Shown here: positions 45,133-56,845 of the stretch, in pieces
Numbering within the stretch: position 1 is the stretch's first letter
Layout: each line of letters begins with the position of its first letter
Assembly: GCA_011503125.2 (NCBI GenBank)
Contig: WWBZ02000082.1
Location: 1,426,001-1,490,000 of the forward strand
DNA length: 64,000 bases
Direction: 5' to 3'
Origin: Botryosphaeria dothidea
Lineage: Eukaryota > Ascomycota > Dothideomycetes > Botryosphaeriales > Botryosphaeriaceae
Translations under genes and position numbers: made by a program
Notes under the pieces: model-generated
What the model was told of the DNA's origin: nothing
Seen by the model: only the letters and a program-made list of their open reading frames with translations
Databases searched by the model: none

Positions 45133-47794
45133 TCATGCCGGTGGACTCCAGGGAAGCGAGTCAAGATTCCACCAGCCCTTCAGTGCGTCAGCGGAGCTCC
45201 TTTTCAGGAAGACACACTGCGTACTTACCCAATCGAATTCTCCAGATAGCTCAGAAAAGTCGGGAGCATCAGCTAACGTTGCATCGCCACCATCGTTTTC
45301 CCATCTGGCCGGATTACTTCCCAGCGAGGCATCATAAGAAGTCTCCATGGACAGTTGTTCAAGAAAACTGCTCGCAACGCCCTGCCCCGAGATTTCGGAG
45401 GATGACCCTTTTGAAACAGATCCAGAATCGACGGCCCTATTTTTTTCGGCGCCGACGGAAGTTGCAAAAGGAGAAGCCTCGGCGGAATTGCAGTCCGGAG
45501 GAATTGTTCTATCGATCATCCGCCGCACCACCCTCCAAGTCTTGCTTGCTTCCGCCTCTTTCAGCTTCCGCATCATTCGAAGCGCGCTAATGGCCTTGTC
45601 AAGGAGGCCGTCGTGACTTGAGGCGCGGAATTGAGGGCTCTTTAGCTCAGAAAGGACGTGCATAATGGCTTGGAACGCGCTGTGGCCATTGATGTGCCAC
45701 TGGAAGGGTTCCGTCTCTTTTGCCAAGTTGGCGGCCATGAGATTTTCCATGAGCATTACAGATTTTTCGAAAATCCTGCCAATGTCAGCTTTCAAGGTCT
45801 CGCACATACCATGGAGTTGACATACATCATGCGAACTTCTGGGGATATGATCACCTCTCGGTAAGCCTTTGGGATTCTCAACCAGAAAATGACCCAACAT
45901 TTCCACTCCAACAGAGCGGCAAGTCCAAGTGCCAATCCTTGAAGTGGGACGGATGGGTCGCAATTGCAAAGGTAAAGCCTTTGTTGCTTCTCCAACATTG
46001 AGTCAACCATCGCTCGTACTTCCTGGTATAAGTGCTGGATCTCAATAACCGGATCGATTTGTTCGTTGTCGCCAAGCGTAGACTTCTTGATCCGGCGTTC
46101 AAGACGGTAGGTGCTCTGAATAACCTTCCTGAAGCAATGAATGCCGTTAAGGCGGATTAGATGAGTTGTCATATCAGTAAACGTAGAATTCGACTCGATC
46201 AGCTGGGAAATTGGTGTCCCCTCGACTATTTCCTCATCGTCAACATTTTGAGGCGGGAGAGTGGTGAAGTCATCATCCGAGATCGCTGGTTCATGTCCCT
46301 TGCCTTCGGCGGAACGGAAATCAAGATGACAAAGCTGATGCCATACTCTCCGACGGAGTTCAGCTTGGACAGCGTCCATCTTCCCGGAAGGAAATAGAGA
46401 GGGGTCACTGTGCAGACCCTGGTCGATAGCTACTCGTATGGCTAGTCCGGTCAGTGGCCAGGCTTTTCCCAGCTCATCCTCTCGGAATTGAGAGCTCTGC
46501 TTGTATTAGTACAGGATACCCGAGTATTGAAGCCAATCAATACAACTCACTAGCATCAAAACGAATCCTTGCAAAACCTCAAAGCTTGAGGTGGTCAGGA
46601 CATCCTCTCGGTGCAGACACAATTCCGCGCCTCGCTGAAGACGTTGCAGCATCACCGACTTCTCGATTTGGAATCTGTCATAAGTAGCGTCCGGTTTCAT
46701 ACTGTTCACTGCCGAGTACATTATAGCAAATGCAAGAGGCTCGAAGGTGCGTAGACTCTTCATTTGCGAGTATAATCCGGGCCGTGGACTGTCTTTTCTG
46801 CGCCACTTTAGCTGACTTCTCTTCAAGACATTGGAAAAGGCACTAGGAAGGTTCACCCACTGTTGTGAACATGCTCGATAGGATACCTCAATGTAATTCC
46901 GAAAGCGCTGTGACAAAGTAGGTTTATGCACAATCCTGGTCATCGGATCTACATTTGAGAAAAACGTGCTGAGCAAAAAGTGACAATGCTCCGGATCCCT
47001 GGGCAAGAACGAGGCAGAAGTGGCAGGCTGTCTCATGTTTCCGAAAAGCAAGGAAGTCGGGTAGTCACTGATGGAATTACTTGCGTCTCGTAAAGTCTCC
47101 GGCTCGTCCGCAGACGTCCCCGGCTCTTCTTCCGCACGATCCTTCAGAAGACTCCTAATGTCGTGAATCTGCGAGTCGTCAGACGAATTCACATGTAAGT
47201 TCCATTTGATAGGTCTGGAGTGGAAAATTTGCACGATAAAAGTAGAAATTTATGCAAGCCTACCTCGTCTGCCAATAAGGCCCAATGCACGGAGGAGACA
47301 TAATGGGATTGACCATCTTCCAAGAGTAAAGTCCCGTCAAGACCGTCAGTAGCTAGGATTGGTGTGACATTCCCTGAGGATGTGTTCCGATCTCCTCGAT
47401 AAAATGGCCGACTCGATGGAATATCTTTCGCAGGAAGTTGACCTGCTGGATTACCAGAGACAGACGATTGATGGCCATCTGCTGCTCTTCCAATGACTGT
47501 CTCAAGCCTCTGGAGACGCGAAAGAATATCGGATATGGGAGGTTCTTGCTGGTTTCTGCTATCGACGGTGCGTGGAAACTCCCGTGGCGCGGCAGATGTG
47601 GTCCCAGAAGCCGAAGCCGCATATGAGCACGGATAATTTCCGCGTCGGCAGGCAGAGCAGTTCGGGAGCGCATGGTCGCAGCGCACCTTACGGCGGCGGC
47701 ATTGGAGGCAAGAAGTCACGGGTCGCGGACGCGGAAAGCGGCTGTTGTCACCTCGAAAATTGGGCCGAACGCTGACGAAACGAAGTCCGTCCAT
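45133..47794 (-). CDS. Zn2Cys6 fungal transcription factor
   Basis: Nuclear regulator. Exon 1 is 47794-47264, exon 2 is 47168-46551 and exon 3 starts at 46499; the last part is read to 45133. The zinc cluster CLQCRRRKVRCDHALPNC-SAC-C (C-X2-C-X6-C-X6-C-X2-C-X6-C) sits at residues ~29-56, followed by a coiled-coil linker (ILSRLQRLETVIG). The fungal_trans MHR domain includes FFSNVDPMTRIVHKPT, FREDELGKAWPLTGLAIR and LRRRVWHQLCHLD. The end of exon 3 (YVNSM, ~45810) and the next homologous block (IFEKSVMLMENLM, ~45788) are not joined in phase by any GT-AG pair I can find, so there is a frame break or an unusual splice. It is not clear whether it belongs to the NRPS locus. Confidence 0.8.
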
Positions 47795-49047
47795 CGCTGC
47801 CGATGGCGCTGGTGGTTACGGCGGAGAATGGCCTTGGGGTGGCGTCCGGGCAGAAGTGGGAAAGCGACCAAGGCTTCCAGAATGGTCAGCGTCACGGCGC
47901 GTAGGGTAAAGCTGCGGCGTGGTCGGGCCTGCACTCAGCGCGACGGCAAAAGATCAGTCATCCATGTGTGGGCCCAGCACGTGATCAGCTGTCTCAGAGG
48001 ATGCTTGACGTAAACATTGGCCGGTGATGGAGCCTCCTCAGATTCGTGATAGGGGCCGATGAGACGGTGGCTGCAGATCGAGGTTTTCCGCGTTGGCTGG
48101 TGCGGAGCGGACGATATCGAGAGGCTTCATGTCGAGCGTTGAGGGCTGCAGATACGGGCGTGCATGACCGCATCACAACCCAGCCGTTCTCGTGTCGCTT
48201 AGGCTGCGGGCTCTTCCGGCGACGCCATCAATGGCTTGGCTGAGATGGATGGTGATGGGGCTGCTGGTGGTTTGTGCCGGGAGTTGGGCAAGCCAGCAGC
48301 GCTAGAGGAAGGAGCTGCAGCTGCAGCCGGGTGCGCTACTGCCGTTGACGCAAATTAGTTGCCGCCCGCGCTAACCGAGCATGGCTGGCAACGCTCTTTT
48401 TTTGTTCTCGAGCGCCTACTACGATGTCAAGATTTGCTATCTTCTCCGCGCTACCTTTCAGCTCATCTACAGCTTTGAGCCTCTTCAGTGGGTCCTGCAT
48501 CACGTATACGAGGTGTTTCGCATGATCCCGTACGCGCCGGCGCAGAGGCAGGGAAACTGCTAGTCGAGACGGCAGTCGAACTAACAGCTCCTGCGCCACA
48601 TGCCGGCGCCCCTTATCAGAACAATCTACCGCCTAACGCCCTCGGCGTTTCTCCTGCACGTGGCTGATTTCACCTTATGCATAGCGTTCCTGCTTTAGAT
48701 CCTTCGCACCTGACCCGGCTGACTCGCCCTGCATATCCGGCAGCGGCCTCAGGGGCCAATTTGGAATTTTCACGTCGTGATGCGATCATTTTTGTCTAAG
48801 CGATATCGTCTCTCTGTATGTTCTCAAAAGCAATTTTCGAGCGCTATTGAAACTCTATTACAAATTAGTGGCCGACCCTCTTGGCTTTGGTGAGGAACCA
48901 GCACTGCTTTGTCGTGAGAGGCCGTAAGATATGTGAACGATAGTAACTACGCTTCCGCTGAATTCCACTTTCCATCTATAGCGTCAATGAACGTGATCCT
49001 TTTGCCCGTAAACATCCAAGAACAAGCCAAATACAGAACATGAGAAA
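47795..49047. other. Intergenic region
   Basis: Between the Zn2Cys6 regulator (transcribed away) and the 3' end of the GT2 gene. A 60-codon open frame at 48381-48563 has no recognisable features. No gene supported. Confidence 0.55.
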
Positions 49048-51788
49048 CTAGAAGGTGAAGGCCATCAAGCTCGGGTTGAGCACGATGGGGAGGAGCATGT
49101 GGCAAGCAACCATCAGCGCCAGAGGGAAAATAGCGACAAACTCGGTGATGTTCCAGCTCCAAGGAATGAATGGCGCCTCTGCCATGATCACCATAGCAGC
49201 GATGAGCGCGAAGCAGAACAACATGCTCCACTTGAACCTCTTTGCGATCTTTGGTACCTCGAGGAAGAAGTTGGAGCGCTCAACTTCCTTCGCCGTTGCG
49301 CCCCACTGCATATCAATGGAGAACATGTGGGCAAGGAGGGCCTGCGAAACGTGGATGGAAATACCACCAAAGAAGACGACGAACATGAAGCACCACTTGA
49401 AGTTCTCGAAGACTGCAGAGATTGTCAGCCTTGTACGTAGTCAGAAAATGCACAAGCACACTTACAGGCGCCTATCAGACTCTTCTGACCGAGGCGGTAA
49501 CGCTCGACAGCCAGGCCCACATTTCCGCCGATGGTGAAGACCAAAATGACCGAAAGCCAAACTTTCCAAGACTCCAGATAGAATTTGTCGAAGTATCCGT
49601 TAAACTCTCCGACGACGACGTAGTTAACAAGCGTGAGGATCCAGGATGCGCCAATGGCATAGTAAGTGCCAATGTACGAGATAATGTTGAGCTTGGAGGC
49701 AAGAGGCATCGATGAGGCGATGAAGGTCTTGAACAGGACAGTGAACGGTCCCTTGTAGATCCACTGGTACATGGGGTTGAAAACGAGCTCGTTGCAGCCA
49801 TAGGCGTACTTTTCCCATCGGGCCAGTTCATCGTAAACCGTAAGGGAGACACCTTCCTTGAATCCACCATCAGCCCAGGCAGCAAGGCGAACAATGTAAC
49901 CTTCGATCTGCAGACGCAAAGCCATGTCGAAATCTTCCGAGACGGATGTTTCGGACCAGAAACGCTCTTCTCCAAGGTCATCGATGAAGGAAACCTGTTG
50001 TACGGCAGACCAGCGGAGAATTGCATTGTGACCGACGAAGGGAGCAACATCCCCGGCGGCTACACCAAAGACAATGGCAGAGTAAATGAGGTTGGTGAAG
50101 AAAGTGATACCGTTCTCGAAAAAGTCCCAGGAAACCTGCATGACACCGGAGGCAAATTGAATGATGGCAACATCAGGGCAGTGTTCCATTTCCGAAACAG
50201 CGTCGAGAAGACAATCCTCAGGTACCTCTGTGTCTGAATCAATAATGATGATGTAATCACCAACACGGATGTTTCCAGCGGCCCAAGCAATTTTTTCCTC
50301 TTCCAGAACTTGCGAAAGGCAGTGATCGTAGGCTTCGTTTTCGTCTCTGGATGTCCAGTGGTCACCACGGGGGATAGCCTGCAATTTCGTCTCGACAAGG
50401 TTGGACAAGCGAAGTCCGAAATTCATATTAGAAGCTTTCTTGAACTTTCCCCGACGAACAAAGCCGTTGTCTCCATGCTTCGGGCGGGCTGTCCATCCAA
50501 TGTTGTTATCCGCATAGAATTCAATCCGGGCTTGTCTTTCGTCTTCGTCGATGATTTGAATACCATCGTCATGAATCAAGATGTTGGCAGTTCCACCTTG
50601 GAGCTCGTACGTCGAGATAGCCTTTTTGATGGATCGGACCGTGGGTGCAATGACAGAATCCAAGCCCTCCTTGTAGACAGGACACTGAATCGTGACGTGA
50701 GGAAGAGCTCCATTGAGTGATTTCTCGACCCTGGGAGAGCACTTGGCCGAGTAGAACTTGGAGTTCTGCTCAATGTACGAGACAGGGCCAAGCACGCGGG
50801 CGAAAATCGACACGATAACATTGCAAAAGAACTGTGCAGCGTTAGCATATAAAGCATGTCTTCCAGGATATGAACGTACCAGAGCGAAGAAGAAGTTAAT
50901 GGGAGTCATGAGAACGAAAAGAATTGACAGATAGCTCTTGAGCAGTACCACTTCGCGCGCGATTGACTGCCACCCAAGACCCATAAGCGCCATGAGAATT
51001 GCGACAGATAGAGCGGTACACAAGGAGTTGTAGTAAATTGTAGGGCGCTCTTTTTCGGTGGCGGCCTCGACGTCAATCTCGGCCTCTTCGACGATGCCAC
51101 CTTTTTCGCCAAAGCCTGCCTCATAAGAAGACATGGCAGACTTCAGCAGGTCCTCTTGGATGCTCTCAGCTCTGGCAGCGAGGTTCTCTGGATTGTCGTC
51201 CCATACAACAAGAAGAGATTCAGATGCCACGAAAGCAGCGTACTGGTGCTTCCTTGCATACACAAGCTCTTCAACCGTTGGGATCACCTGAACTCGGAGA
51301 CCTTTCCTGATGGGGATCTCGGCGTCCGTGGTTCGCTCAATGAAAGTAGACACAACTCTTGTCTTGACAGTCATTGCAGCCTAGAGCAGTGTTAGGCTGA
51401 GGATCAACTTCCACAAGCAAAGAGCTCTTACTTGAACATTGAGGGTAGCAATTGACTGTGCGAGGGTGCTCTCGACCAGTGGTTCAGGGAATGTAATGTA
51501 CTCTCCACGAGCCTTCTTGAGCAGGACGCCTTCGACAGCGCCGCTGAAGTCTGAGATCCATCTCGATCCCACCTGTTTCTCGTAAAGATGGTTGATGATG
51601 ATGTCGTGTCTAATGTCATGGATGAATTGGGTGTCCCTTCTGGTCTGGGAGTATACGGAGAATCCGGCCGTTGAGCCATTACGGCTCTGGTACAACGGGG
51701 TGAGGCCACCCGGTGTTTGAGCTGGGGTGATGTCTGGAGGAGACTCTGCCCCCGGGGTGCTATGAGCAGACGGTTGGTTGTAACCCAT
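49048..51788 (-). CDS. GT2-family processive glycosyltransferase, fungal GT2/ZtGT2-like
   Basis: Membrane glycosyltransferase predicted to polymerise an extracellular polysaccharide. Exons 51788-51432, 51380-50880, 50831-49466 and 49412-49048 give 862 residues. Two membrane helices precede the cytoplasmic catalytic domain, which shows the first Asp in IHDDG (~372), the metal-binding DSDTE (~484), the acceptor-site SEDFD, and LARWEKYAYG in the place of the QxxRW motif. Several C-terminal helices follow (GGISIHVSQALL, FIPWSWNITEFVAIFPLALMVA). It is shorter than chitin synthases and lacks their QRRRW. The organisation matches the conserved fungal GT2 protein which, in Zymoseptoria and Fusarium, is needed for hyphal growth on solid surfaces and for plant infection. 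It diverges from a GH16 glucanase. Confidence 0.88.
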
Positions 51789-53037
51789 TTGGGTATCGGA
51801 TGCGGGAGGATTGCAGCAAAAAGGACAGGAATGACTGTGGTGTCGTCAAGGAATGAATGACAAACAGCGAATGACGGTTGCACACAAGCGAGCGTTTGCT
51901 GTGAAGACTGGAGGGCAGGAGAAAGCACAGCACTGGAGGAGGCGTGAGAGGGCTTTAACGATGAGGATTCGTGCCAACGGCCATGGCCGCAAGCTAGTCA
52001 TGTTGATAAAGACGCCTCTTTCGGCCAGAAAAAAAAAGAGGTTCGCGGCTCCCTTGGGCCAGCCGCGATTCAGGCTGGGCCCGATAGTGCAGAATGTGGA
52101 ACTCTAGCCTGGAAGGCGGCTCGTGCAGGAAGCGGCAAAGGCCTGGCGGAGCAGTTCACTGACGGCGGGCTGGGCCAGAGGACGGCTACGCGATACCGGA
52201 TGTGGGCTGCAGAGCAAGGTGGTCTGGCGGCATTTCCTCACGGCGGCAGCCGCACGATGAAGACGCCAGTGCGTGAGGGGCGTCCCAGAGGGACTAGGCG
52301 TAGCTATTCGTGGTGATGGTGCAGAGCAGATAGAGCACGATGGCGCCGGCAGCGCCGAGGGGCTGGAAGCTCCCATAAGGTTATCACTGGAGTCAGGGGA
52401 CACGGAGCGCCTCGTGCGTGGGTGTGGAGGGGTTCGGAGAGCTGAGCGGGCAGCAGGTGGAAATGAGGGGTCTTGTCTGGCGACGCCACGAGAGGAACAG
52501 GCAACTTGATGAGCGCCGAGAGCCCCTTTTAGGGGGCGTCGTGCCGAGCGGCAGAGCCCGGAACGGCTAAGCAAGCGAGGCCGGCACTAAAAAGGGACTG
52601 CTGCTCCGTCGCGACACGCGCCGCTGCTTGCTCCTACACCATCTTGGGACGCGTTCCTGCAGATGCGACGGACCATGCCGTGCAAAATCATGCGAAAGGT
52701 GCTGGGCTGAGGCCTGCTCGTCTGCATCAGCCACACCGTGGCAACCCCGACACGCTAACTGCCGTACCTCACGACCCGCCGCGCTTACGCAGCTCTTCAC
52801 GCCGCGAGACCGCTACCGCGCCATGCTGCTCTGGACCATCCGAGTGCATGTCGTCCCATGGTTTTTTCTGATAGTGGCGTCCTTGTGGTGGGCAAAATTA
52901 GCTAGCTGGGCCATGGCCCCTGTCAGGGCGAATAGAAAAGTATTGCACGCAGCCCCTCCTCTACGATAGCAAGCTCTCTTTCAGCCCTTTGATTCATTCG
53001 TTTCATCGCTTCGATCTCTGCGGTTTTCTCCGCAACA
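51789..53037. other. Divergent promoter region of GT2 and GH16 genes
   Basis: 1.25 kb between two divergently transcribed cell-wall genes. No coding sequence supported. The last 60 bases before the GH16 ATG are pyrimidine-rich (TTCATCGCTTCG), a common feature of fungal start regions. Confidence 0.6.
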
Positions 53038-54542
53038 ATGCAGAGGTCCGATCATTCAGAAAAGGATGCCTATGCTGGCCACGCCAGCCATGCCAGCGTC
53101 GCCAGCGGACGAGCGAGTCCTGCTGCAAGCGCTTTCAGCAAGGGAAGACCCGATAGTATCCCTATCAACCCTTTTGCAACCCCGCAAGCATCTGTGCCGA
53201 CCACACGTGCACCAAGCCTTCGCGCTTATCCCTCTTCTCCAGGCCTTGGGGCAGGAGGATACTTTCGAAGCAGAAGAGTACCAAAAGGTACTATACAAAC
53301 CCCCAAAGCCTTGAAGGGCAAGAAGGGCAACGATCCATGGCTCTGGATAATACCAACCGTTGGCTTCCTGCTTGGGCTCGGCGCCGCCGGAGCACTTGTG
53401 TATTTTGGCATCACCTGGAACACGTCATCATACAATTACTGTCCCATCCTCACTGAGGAATTCTCATCTGGCACTCTCGACGAATCCATCTGGACAAAAG
53501 AAATCCGCCTGAATGGCTTCGGGTGAGTTTTATGAAGAGCTTGCTTTGAAAATGCCTCTGACGGCGTCGCAGAAACGGGGAATTCGACCAAACCACCGCG
53601 GACGAGGAAAACGTCTTCATCAAGAATGGGCAGCTCTACATCAAGCCCACTCTCCAGGATGCCACCCTGATGGAGACCAACAACGTCATTAACCTGACCG
53701 CCCTCGGTACCTGTACCTCGGATTCTTGGAAGGACTGCGTTGCTTCTACCAACATCACTAATGGCACCGTGCTTCCGCCTGCGAAGTCTGCCCGTCTTAC
53801 TACCAAGAAGGGTGTCTCATTGAAGTATGGGCGCGTTGAGGTCAAGGCCAAGATCCCTCAGGGTGACTGGCTGTGGCCCGCCATCTGGATGCTCCCCACC
53901 GAGAGTGTGTATGGCGACTGGCCCAGGAGCGGCGAGATTGACATCCTGGAATCCCGCGGAAACAACTACACCTATGCAACAAACGGCGGCGGCAATGACC
54001 AGGCCATCGGCACGCTGCACTGGGGCCCGGACACCGACAACGATGCTTATCACTTGACCACCAAGAGAAAGGGCGCCTTGCATTCCCAGTACGGCGATGA
54101 CTTCCACACCTACGGCGTGGAGTGGACGGAGAAATACATCTTCACCTACATCGATACGCGTCTGCTTCAGGTCCTCTACTGGCCATTCAAGAAGTCCTTC
54201 TGGGATTTGGGCAGCTTCCCCGTGGCCACTGCAAATGGCACTCGCCTTGCAAACCCATGGGCTTCCGGTGGCACCAACGCACCCTTCGATCAGGAGTTCT
54301 ACCTCATTCTCAATGTCGCAGTTGGTACGTTGTCAACGAGCAAAGCATGATTTCTCTTACTAATAATCCTCACAGGTGGAACAAACGGGTGGTTCACTGA
54401 CGGCAAATACGGAAAACCGTGGGTGGACAGCAGTGCCACGGCGAAGAAGGACTTCTGGAACGCCAGGAACCAATGGTATCCCACTTGGGAGAAGAACGGC
54501 CAAATGATTGTTGACAGTGTCAAGATGTGGAAGCAGTGTTGA
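53038..54542 (+). CDS. Membrane-anchored GH16 beta-1,3(4)-glucanase-like protein
   Basis: Cell-wall or extracellular glucan hydrolase/transglycosylase. Exons 53038-53522, 53573-54324 and 54376-54542 give 467 residues. There is no cleavable signal peptide. A ~105-residue Ser/Ala/Pro-rich cytoplasmic head is followed by one membrane helix (WLWIIPTVGFLLGLGAAGALVYFG), making it a type II protein with the catalytic domain outside. The GH16 active site GEIDILESRG carries the ExDxxE triad (nt ~53931-53960), with KYGRVEVKAKIP, WPAIWMLP and HTYGVEWTEKYI around it. Several N-glycosylation sites fit an exterior domain. The family resembles eukaryotic laminarinase/beta-glucan-binding proteins. It shares its 5' region with the GT2 gene, so both may serve wall remodelling. 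Confidence 0.92.
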
Positions 54543-55217
54543 TCGGAGCAAAAGAGAGGTATTCTCCGTTTCTTTTCCAGAGTCAATAGGGACAGCGAGG
54601 CGTAATCGGTTGGGGGTTTAATGCCAGAGTATAGACATACATGCACTAAGTAATAATCAATATTTGATAATTTGACACGAAAAATGCCGTAAGAATTGAA
54701 CTTGTATTCAGACCTGAAAAGATCCAAAAGTTCACAGTTTTTGTCCATCAAAGGCATCCATGTTTTGTAAGTGTGCCCTTTTTTATCCTTCTTTTTTTTA
54801 GCCGACGAAAGTACAGCTACCCAGCCCTCAACAAAGACACGGACCCAGAATAGAAATTTATCATACGCAAGTAAGACAAAGACAACAATATCAATGCCAG
54901 ACGTGGCCAGACAGGGAGCAGCGGCCCAGAGGCTTGACTTTTCAAAGCCAGGTATATATTCCAGGCAAACTAAACCCAGGAAATTTCTACCGAAATTTGT
55001 GATTCACTCGATTTTCAGGATTCTTTATTCTAAACGAGATACCGAATCAGCCATTTCGCTTCGGCCAGCCTTTCCATATTCCAAAAATACACGAAAAGTT
55101 AAGAAAACATGCCGCAGGCGAGAGAGTCTGCTTCAACAGGCATGAGCAGGCGGCTTCGGGAGAGACTGCAAGGTATGGCACCTGAAGGGAACGACTGAGC
55201 AGTAACTTACTCACTTC
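54543..55217. other. Intergenic region
   Basis: AT-rich spacer with long T and A runs around 54780-54800. The first part is the GH16 3' UTR. No gene seen. Confidence 0.6.
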
Positions 55218-56108
55218 ATGAAAGCGTTAGAGAAATGCGTTCCCCGGTACCTATTCAGGACCTTCTCCAGCCAATCTGGAGGGGGTTTACCCGGTCTCAA
55301 CAACAGGGTTTGTATCACACCGCACGCATTCCTGCAAGATTCTCCCTGCACCTACAACCCATATGACCTTGAAGACGAGCATTTTAGAAGACTAGTGGAG
55401 CGCCACGTATTCGACAAACCTGACGGGAAGTCACCCTTCAGTTCATGGACGCCGTCGGTCTTGCTCGCACTCAGCATTGCACAATGGATGGATGAAGTTG
55501 GTCAAGACTATATCCATATTGCAGTAATCGACACCCGTGAAGTTGGCTCATCCGTTAAAATATGGCACACGCCGCGGCTCATGAGAGCTTTGTCTCTACG
55601 GTCTCTAGCTGAACCGGAATGTCTGGTTTACGGTACGATCTCTGGGTCAGGTTTCAAACCTGTGCGGTACAACGACATACAAGAGGCAGGCATAATTACT
55701 TTACTTCCGCAACTGAAAGAGCCATCGAGGCACATTGAAAGCTGGACAAGGTGGTACGTGAGAGTTGCTAACGGGATTTTATCCCGGAGGGCGCCTGTGG
55801 ACCTGAACGAAAAATCAATGCATTTGACGATTAGCATTGCGAGTCTTTTCGAGCCAATGCAGTTCGCTGTCGCATCAGCACTTGCTTGCTTGGAAATGCG
55901 ACCTTGGGATCGGAGGCGTGAGGCAGACAATGTCAGTGTCCGCATTTTCCGACAGGTGCTCGCTGATGACCTGATCGACCGCCACAAAGACGACGAACGC
56001 TGGATTCGTAATGATGATCATATAGACCTTCCAGAGTATCCAGAGTTGCATCAGTGGGTCACGTTAATGCGAACAGTTAAAAACACAGTACACGGAATCA
56101 GAAGATAA
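55218..56108 (+). CDS. Hypothetical fungal protein (DUF7587-like)
   Basis: Intronless open frame of 296 codons. It opens with VPRYLFRTFSSQSGGG and contains PFSSWTPSVLLALSIA, YIHIAVIDTRE and LVYGTISGSGFKPVRY. This pattern is seen in widespread, uncharacterised ascomycete proteins; I recall it as DUF7587 but could not search. There is no signal peptide or membrane helix. Base composition is less GC-rich than its neighbours and codon use looks less biased, which fits an accessory, lineage-variable gene. Function unknown. Protein-like motifs and the lack of a competing frame support a real gene. Confidence 0.65.
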   Translation: MKALEKCVPRYLFRTFSSQSGGGLPGLNNRVCITPHAFLQDSPCTYNPYDLEDEHFRRLVERHVFDKPDGKSPFSSWTPSVLLALSIAQWMDEVGQDYIHIAVIDTREVGSSVKIWHTPRLMRALSLRSLAEPECLVYGTISGSGFKPVRYNDIQEAGIITLLPQLKEPSRHIESWTRWYVRVANGILSRRAPVDLNEKSMHLTISIASLFEPMQFAVASALACLEMRPWDRRREADNVSVRIFRQVLADDLIDRHKDDERWIRNDDHIDLPEYPELHQWVTLMRTVKNTVHGIRR

Positions 56109-56845
56109 AATTGGGTGGTGAAAGATACATTGTTCTTGTAGCAAAGCTGGCCTCCCAGGCTCATGCGACTCTGTATAGTTCACATTGAGATGGAAGGACG
56201 GCAAATCCAAGCTCAGGGATTCCTTCTATTTTCTCTGTGTGTCGTCCATGCTCAACTCGCCGCCGTTTGTCATATCCCTCTTGCAGGAAACTTCGGTTTT
56301 ACATGATGGTGCACTTGCCGAAATTATGGAACGGCTTGATATTCTTCTCTTTGTTGAAATCGATGCCTGGCATGGTTGGTTTTAGTTTGAAGAATGCTTG
56401 AGAGAGCGTGTGTGTGTGTGTGTGGTAAGTGAGCGCGGTTATGTTCAAGACGATGGTGGAAAAAGAAAATGCAGATACCGCCGGTCCCGCCTTTTATATA
56501 GGTCGGTCGCTTAAGCTATTGAGATAAAAATTGGGTAAGGTGGTGTATACTGTGGCGAAGTTCCTTCTCTCCGGGTAAAGCGGTGAAAGAACGGGGCGTC
56601 TATTGAAGTGCGTTTTAGGATACTTGGCAAGGCACGCAACAACAAATCAAGCCGGCTCGGCCACACCAGAATATATTTCTGAGTAAGCACGCTTTCTTAC
56701 ATGGTTTGATTGAACAAAGCCACCTATGTGGGTTCGTAGAATCTAATTCAGCTATGAATTAGAGAAAGAGCATCTCTGTTCATGACTCCGTAACAGCCAA
56801 AGAAACTCTTTGCGAAAGCAGAACAACGACTCTCCCATCCACACT
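56109..56845. other. Intergenic region with GT microsatellite
   Basis: A (GT)n tract lies at about 56408-56423. Otherwise AT-rich and without a supported gene. It holds the 3' ends of the hypothetical gene (plus) and of the MOSC fusion (minus). Confidence 0.6.

Noticed and set aside
48381..48563. 60-codon open frame in an intergenic region
   Set aside because: No motif, signal peptide, or conservation that I can judge; within chance expectation.
49048..51788. Chitin synthase
   Set aside because: Lacks the QRRRW motif and the length of chitin synthases; the spacing of IHDDG, DSDTE and ARW fits the fungal GT2 group instead.
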